From positions 1 to 18,963 of the forward strand of contig JASHYS010000468.1 in the NCBI GenBank assembly GCA_030042915.1: 18,963 nt of DNA, written 5' to 3'. This DNA is from Acidobacteriaceae bacterium. GTDB taxonomy: Bacteria > Acidobacteriota > Terriglobia > Terriglobales > Acidobacteriaceae. Each line of letters opens with the position of its first letter. Positions within the stretch are counted from its first letter, which is position 1. Positions 15,680-18,963 of this stretch are shown piece by piece. The translations under genes were made by a program, and so were the position numbers. The notes below the pieces were generated by a model. That model saw only the letters and a program-made list of their open reading frames with translations, searched no databases and was not told where the DNA came from.

Positions 15680-16368
15680 AGAAGAATATCGGTGTCATCT
15701 TCGACCTCGATGACACACTCTACCTTGAGCGCGGATTTGTTCTGAGCGGTTTCAAGGCAGTGGGGGATTGGTGCGCCGCGGAATTGGGCGTATCCCATAT
15801 TCAAAAGCTGGCCGAGGAATTATTCGATCAGGGCTGCCGCCAACGCATCTTTGACAAAGCGCTGGGTCGATCAGGTATCCCGGCCCGCGCTGAAATCGTG
15901 CGCAAGATGGTTGCCGTCTACCGCGGGCATTCCCCCCGGATTTCCTTGCTCGAAGACGCTGCTGAATGTCTCAAGCAGCTCAAGGGGAGCGTCTATCTGG
16001 GCCTGCTTACCGACGGATACTCCTCGACGCAGCGGGCCAAGATTGAGGCGCTCGGGCTGACATCGGCTTTTGATGCCATCGTTGTGACGGGCGATTGGGG
16101 TCGAGAGTTCTTTAAGCCTCATCCCAGAGGCTATCGGCATTTTGAAGCGCGGGCGCCCGAATGCCGCGGCAACTTTGTCTACGTCGCTGATAATCCTGCC
16201 AAAGATTTTTTCGCACCCAGGCTGCTTGCCTGGAAGGCCATCCGAATTTGCCGGCGCGCCGCGCTCTATGAACATCTGCCATGCCCCCCGGACTTGATCC
16301 ACTCAGAAATCGCGAGCCTTGGGGCGCTTCCGGCTATGCTGTCGCGGTTGTTCGCAATGAACGTCTAG
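15676..16368 (+). CDS. HAD-superfamily phosphatase-like hydrolase
   Basis: The 230-residue protein carries all four HAD motifs. Motif I is FDLDDTLY (nucleophile D10, acid D12), motif II is LLTDGY (T112), motif III is the Lys of FKPHP (K147), and motif IV is YVADNPAKDF (D172, D177). The helical cap between motifs I and II marks a type C1 phosphatase acting on a small phosphorylated metabolite. It starts within the stop of the ATP-grasp gene (ATGA), so the pair is probably translated together and may act on the same intermediate, for example removing a phosphate from a sugar or an acid before or after ligation. The substrate is not predictable. A longer frame upstream (15604) lies inside the previous gene. 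Confidence 0.9.
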   Translation: MKKNIGVIFDLDDTLYLERGFVLSGFKAVGDWCAAELGVSHIQKLAEELFDQGCRQRIFDKALGRSGIPARAEIVRKMVAVYRGHSPRISLLEDAAECLKQLKGSVYLGLLTDGYSSTQRAKIEALGLTSAFDAIVVTGDWGREFFKPHPRGYRHFEARAPECRGNFVYVADNPAKDFFAPRLLAWKAIRICRRAALYEHLPCPPDLIHSEIASLGALPAMLSRLFAMNV

Positions 16369-16383
16369 CACTGGAGAACCCAA

Positions 16384-17586
16384 TTGGACAAAATGGACTC
16401 TGTTCCGGCCTGCAATTCCTGGCCGTATTTCTCTGCAGACGAAATTGCGGCTGCCGAGCGCGTCTTGCGGTCCGGAAAAGTGAATTACTGGACCGGCGAG
16501 GAAGGCCGCCAATTTGAGAAAGAATTCGCCGCGTTTACAGGCGCTCAATACGCCATTGCCCTGGCCAACGGAACCGTTGCCCTGGAATGTGCGTTAATGG
16601 CGCTGGGCGTGGGCCCGGGCGATCACGTCATCACCACCAGCCGCACCTTCATTGCTTCCGCAAGTTGTGCCGTGACCGCCGGTGCGCGCCCTCTGTTTGC
16701 CGATGTCGACCGCCAGAGCCAGAACATCACCGCGGCCACCATTGAAGCCGCCATCACACCGCAAACCAGGGCCATCGTGGCTGTCCATCTTGCCGGATGG
16801 CCCTGCGATATGGATCCGATCCTCGCCCTGGCTCGGCAACATGGCATGCAAGTGATCGAGGACTGCGCGCAGGCTCACGGTGCAACGTACAAAGGACGGC
16901 CCGTCGGATCATTGGGTGACGTGGCCGCGTTCTCTTTCTGTCAGGACAAAATCATGACCACTGCCGGCGAAGGCGGAATGGTTACCACCAACTCTGCCGA
17001 GCTCTGGAATCGCATGTGGTCCCTTAAGGACCACGGCAAGAGTTACGACGCGGTGTACCACCGTCGCCACCCCGTTGGTTTCCGTTGGCTCCATGAATCG
17101 TTCGGCACCAACTGGCGCATGACTGAGGTGCAGTCCGCCATCGGCCGCAGCATGCTGCGCAAGTTGCCCGGGTGGGTTCGCACACGCCGCAAATACGCCG
17201 CAATTCTCAATGACGGGCTCGCTGACGTGCCGGGGCTTCGCATCACGGTGCCGCCCGGCTTCGTCGAGCACGCCTATTACAAATATTATCTGTTCGTGAA
17301 GCCTGACGAACTGCAGCCGGGCTGGACGCGCGATCGGATTGCTGAGGCCATCAACTCGCAGGGTGTGCCTTGCTTCACGGGCAGCTGCAGTGAGATCTAT
17401 CTTGAGAAGGCATTTCCGGCGCCGTGGAGGCCCACGAAACGACTGCCCGTTGCGCGGGAACTGGGCGAGACAAGCCTGATGCTTCTGGTGCATCCAACCA
17501 TCTCCGAATCCGAGATTACCCGGGCGTGCGAAGTCATATCGAACGTAATGCTGTCTGCGGCCCGTCCCGTGCTGGTCAACTGCTGA
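16384..17586 (+). CDS. DegT/DnrJ/EryC1/StrS-type sugar aminotransferase
   Basis: The 400-residue protein is a PLP-dependent, fold-type I aminotransferase. It has NGTVALECALMALGVGPGDHVI for cofactor phosphate contacts, EDCAQAHGA with the PLP-ring Asp, FSFCQDKIMTTAGEGGM with the Schiff-base Lys (K189 from the TTG), and NWRMTEVQSAIG. Family members convert keto-sugar nucleotides to amino sugars. With the FlaA1/PglF-like dehydratase in the same locus, a UDP-4-keto-6-deoxy sugar is the likely substrate, giving a 4-amino-4,6-dideoxy sugar as PglE does. GGAG (16373-16376) stands 7 nt before TTG 16384 and 16 nt before the in-frame ATG 16393, so I favour the TTG. It is the last gene of the cluster, followed by a repeat-rich gap. 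Confidence 0.9.
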   Translation: MDKMDSVPACNSWPYFSADEIAAAERVLRSGKVNYWTGEEGRQFEKEFAAFTGAQYAIALANGTVALECALMALGVGPGDHVITTSRTFIASASCAVTAGARPLFADVDRQSQNITAATIEAAITPQTRAIVAVHLAGWPCDMDPILALARQHGMQVIEDCAQAHGATYKGRPVGSLGDVAAFSFCQDKIMTTAGEGGMVTTNSAELWNRMWSLKDHGKSYDAVYHRRHPVGFRWLHESFGTNWRMTEVQSAIGRSMLRKLPGWVRTRRKYAAILNDGLADVPGLRITVPPGFVEHAYYKYYLFVKPDELQPGWTRDRIAEAINSQGVPCFTGSCSEIYLEKAFPAPWRPTKRLPVARELGETSLMLLVHPTISESEITRACEVISNVMLSAARPVLVNC

Positions 17587-17615
17587 ACCCTCCTGACTTT
17601 TCCCGCTCGGCCAGT

Positions 17616-17692
17616 TTGAAGGTTGCAGGCCTGGAGGGTACCGGCTCGAGTTGAAGGGTGCGGGCTTTAGCCTTGAAGGGTGCGGACTTTAG
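17616..17692 (+). repeat. 20-bp direct repeats with 22-bp period downstream of the cluster
   Basis: TTGAAGGGTGCGGGCTTTAG (17651-17670) and the same with one G-to-A change (17673-17692) stand in tandem. A more degenerate relative, TTGAAGGTTGCAGGC, lies at 17616-17630. The CTTTAG core recurs in the hairpins that follow, so these may be decayed parts of the same intergenic repeat family. Confidence 0.8.
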
Positions 17693-17735
17693 AGTACTGG
17701 GTGAAAACTTGGGGCCGCGGGTAAATCGGAGGGAG

Positions 17736-17755
17736 CAGCAGCCTTTAGACTGCTG
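17736..17755 (+). repeat. small CAGCAG/CTGCTG hairpin
   Basis: CAGCAG (17736-17741) pairs with CTGCTG (17750-17755) around loop CCTTTAGA. It has the same CTTTAG loop core as the larger hairpin 10 bp downstream, suggesting a composite repetitive extragenic element. Confidence 0.5.
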
Positions 17756-17765
17756 AATTCCGCAT

Positions 17766-17798
17766 AAGAGACCCGCGCGGCTTTAGCCGCGGGCTCTT
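17766..17798 (+). repeat. REP-like hairpin, possible end-of-operon terminator
   Basis: AAGAG-A-CCCGC-GC-GGC pairs with GCC-GCGGG-CTCTT around a TTTA loop, giving 13 base pairs with two small left-side bulges. It is the strongest hairpin in the gap after the last cluster gene. No U-run follows (CGCGG comes next), so a standard intrinsic terminator is not shown. The GGCTTTAGCC core resembles palindromes that, to my recollection, recur between genes in acidobacterial genomes; genome-wide copy number would decide. Confidence 0.6.
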
Positions 17799-17863
17799 CG
17801 CGGACAAATCCGAGATCTCACGCAGACACTTCAGCCCGTACATTAATCTTCCCAGAATCAATC

Positions 17864-17877
17864 GGGGCTTGAGCCCC
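17864..17877 (+). repeat. GGGGC-TTGA-GCCCC hairpin
   Basis: A perfect 5-bp GC stem encloses a TTGA tetraloop in the gap before the isomerase-like gene. It resembles the preceding hairpins in style and may be part of the same repetitive element or a weak terminator. Confidence 0.5.
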
Positions 17878-17961
17878 TGACGGCCGATTCCCTCAAACTG
17901 ACTGCTGCCTGGCTTCTTGACGCAGGGTAGAATTAGGTTTTGCCCGCCCGTCACCGTCGCC

Positions 17962-18924
17962 ATGAGAATCAGTCGCCGCAGTTTCGTTGCCACGCTTCCG
18001 CTGCTTTCTGCCGCCTGCGCCCGCGCCGCATCTCATCAGCCGGCCAACCGCAATGTCCAATGGGCGCTCTCGTCCGCGCTCTGGAATTATCAGCCTCCCT
18101 GTTCGTTTGCTCAAATTCTCGATGTGATGCAGGCAACCGGATTCATCGGCATCCGCCTGGCCGGTTTTCCGCACATCCTTGAAAAGTTTTCGCTGACCGC
18201 GGCACAACTCCAAAGCCAGGTGGCCAGAAGAAATCTGCGCGTGGTCTCCCTGTCCTGGAACGGTCCTCTCAACGATCCCTCTCAGCGCCGGCAGGTTCTT
18301 GATAGTGCCCGCGAAGGAATGAAATTCCTCGCCGATTGCGGCGCCCATCACCTCGTCGTCTTTTCGCCCAGCCGCTCTCGGCCCGGCGCCGATAACCCCG
18401 CAGCATTCCAGGAGTTATGTGCCCGCTGCAACCAGATCGGAGAGCTCGCCGGGGAACTCGGATTCACCGCGGGTCTGCACAATCACATGGGGCAAATGGT
18501 TCAGACGCAGGAAGAAGTCGACCGCTTTATGGCCATGACCGACGCTCGTCTCTTCGGCTTGTCGCCCGACACCGCGCATCTCCATCTGGCGGGGTGCGAC
18601 GTGACCGCGACCCTGGAGCGCTATAAGCATCGCATCCACTTCCTCGATTACAAGGATGCCCGCTGGGCCACTCCGCAGGCCGATTGGGTGCAGCCCAACG
18701 GGCAGACGCTCCCTAAAGACTCCACTGCGGCCAGATTCTTTTCGAGCATTTACGACCTTGGCGATGGAGAAGTAAATTTTCCCGGCTGCCACAGGGTTTT
18801 GAAAAGCGTGAATTACCGCGGCTGGATCTGCGTCGATCTCGATACCGCGCGCCGCGGTCCTCTCAACGATTATCTGCGCTGCGGCGACTACATCGCCGCA
18901 ACCTTGGAGCCGATCTATCTGTAA
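17962..18924 (+). CDS. sugar phosphate isomerase/epimerase-like TIM-barrel protein with Tat signal
   Basis: The 320-residue precursor starts with a twin-arginine signal (SRRSF at residues 4-8, a hydrophobic stretch at 9-18, ARA-A near 20-23), so the folded protein is probably exported to the periplasm. The rest is a xylose-isomerase-like TIM barrel: ILDVMQATGFIGIRLAG, VVSLSWNG, AGLHNHMG (H173, H175), SPDTAHLHLAGCD (D203, H206), IHFLDYKDA and GWICVDLD. These are the usual metal-site strands, but the last one has Asp where Glu is common and HNHMG is followed by Gln, so metal binding may be altered. Exported members are common in acidobacteria and planctomycetes, with mostly unknown substrates. 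It lies beyond a hairpin-rich gap and is likely a separate unit. ATG 17962 is chosen because the Tat motif starts there. Confidence 0.85.
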   Translation: MRISRRSFVATLPLLSAACARAASHQPANRNVQWALSSALWNYQPPCSFAQILDVMQATGFIGIRLAGFPHILEKFSLTAAQLQSQVARRNLRVVSLSWNGPLNDPSQRRQVLDSAREGMKFLADCGAHHLVVFSPSRSRPGADNPAAFQELCARCNQIGELAGELGFTAGLHNHMGQMVQTQEEVDRFMAMTDARLFGLSPDTAHLHLAGCDVTATLERYKHRIHFLDYKDARWATPQADWVQPNGQTLPKDSTAARFFSSIYDLGDGEVNFPGCHRVLKSVNYRGWICVDLDTARRGPLNDYLRCGDYIAATLEPIYL

Positions 18925-18963
18925 CCATCGCCCGCATTGGCTCCTCGCGCGTCCCGATTCCGG

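Larger units (their letters stand above)
17587..17961. other. repeat- and hairpin-rich gap between the cluster and the isomerase-like gene
   Basis: About 375 bp with no supported coding region. It contains the 22-bp-period direct repeats and the three hairpins listed separately, which together look like a composite of repetitive extragenic palindromes. TTGACG (17917) and TAGAAT (17928) each resemble promoter boxes but lie only 5 bp apart, so they do not form one promoter. The gap probably holds the terminator of the cluster and the promoter of the next gene, though neither can be fixed. Confidence 0.6.

Noticed and set aside
17917..17933. TTGACG and TAGAAT as a promoter for the isomerase-like gene
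   Set aside because: The two boxes are only 5 bp apart instead of about 17, so they cannot serve as one sigma-70 promoter.

Overview
This window is GC-rich, gene-dense DNA. Every gene I can support lies on the + strand. Almost all of it is one locus for making and exporting a cell-surface or secreted polysaccharide by the Wzx/Wzy route in a diderm bacterium, since it encodes an outer-membrane-export (OPX) protein. The gene content, the UpxY-type antiterminator and the GGCTTTAGCC-type intergenic hairpins suggest an acidobacterium (Terriglobia-like). That placement is inferred from general impression, not from a marker gene, and is only moderately secure.

Layout. Positions 1-435 hold the 3' end of a YheT-like alpha/beta hydrolase. 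Positions 478-554 hold a complete tRNA-Arg(UCU) with an encoded CCA tail. A gene-free stretch of about 535 bp follows, with an operator-like inverted repeat. The locus then opens with two regulators, a NusG-paralogue antiterminator (1090-1671) and a TetR-type repressor (1776-2465). Next come a membrane FlaA1/CapD-type nucleotide-sugar dehydratase (2441-4432), a large SLBB-rich OPX protein (4448-6811), a polysaccharide co-polymerase without kinase domain (6927-8183), a Wzx-type flippase (8191-9477), a GT4 glycosyltransferase (9474-10511), a Wzy-like polymerase (10660-11931), a GT2 glycosyltransferase (11951-12850), a fused GT4 plus PglC-type phosphoglycosyl transferase (12843-14669), an ATP-grasp ligase (14678-15679), a HAD phosphatase (15676-16368) and a DegT-type aminotransferase (16384-17586). 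A repeat- and hairpin-rich gap (17587-17961) closes the cluster. It is followed by a Tat-signal sugar isomerase-like TIM-barrel protein (17962-18924) that looks separate.

How the genes fit together (inference from families). The dehydratase and aminotransferase would make a UDP-4-amino-4,6-dideoxy sugar, as PglF and PglE do. The phosphoglycosyl transferase half of the fusion would load this sugar onto undecaprenyl phosphate, and its GT4 half and the other two transferases would extend it. The flippase would turn the unit over, Wzy would polymerise it, and the co-polymerase and OPX protein would set length and export it. The ATP-grasp/HAD pair probably decorates a sugar. No PglD-like acetyltransferase is visible.

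The most unusual DNA feature is repeated local duplication of gene ends. An 87-bp tandem duplication of the OPX/co-polymerase junction creates a 19-codon hybrid mini-ORF. A 39-bp repeat array spans the stop codon of the GT4 gene. An exact 18-bp tandem duplication sits near the 3' end of the fusion gene. A 22-bp-period repeat follows the last cluster gene.
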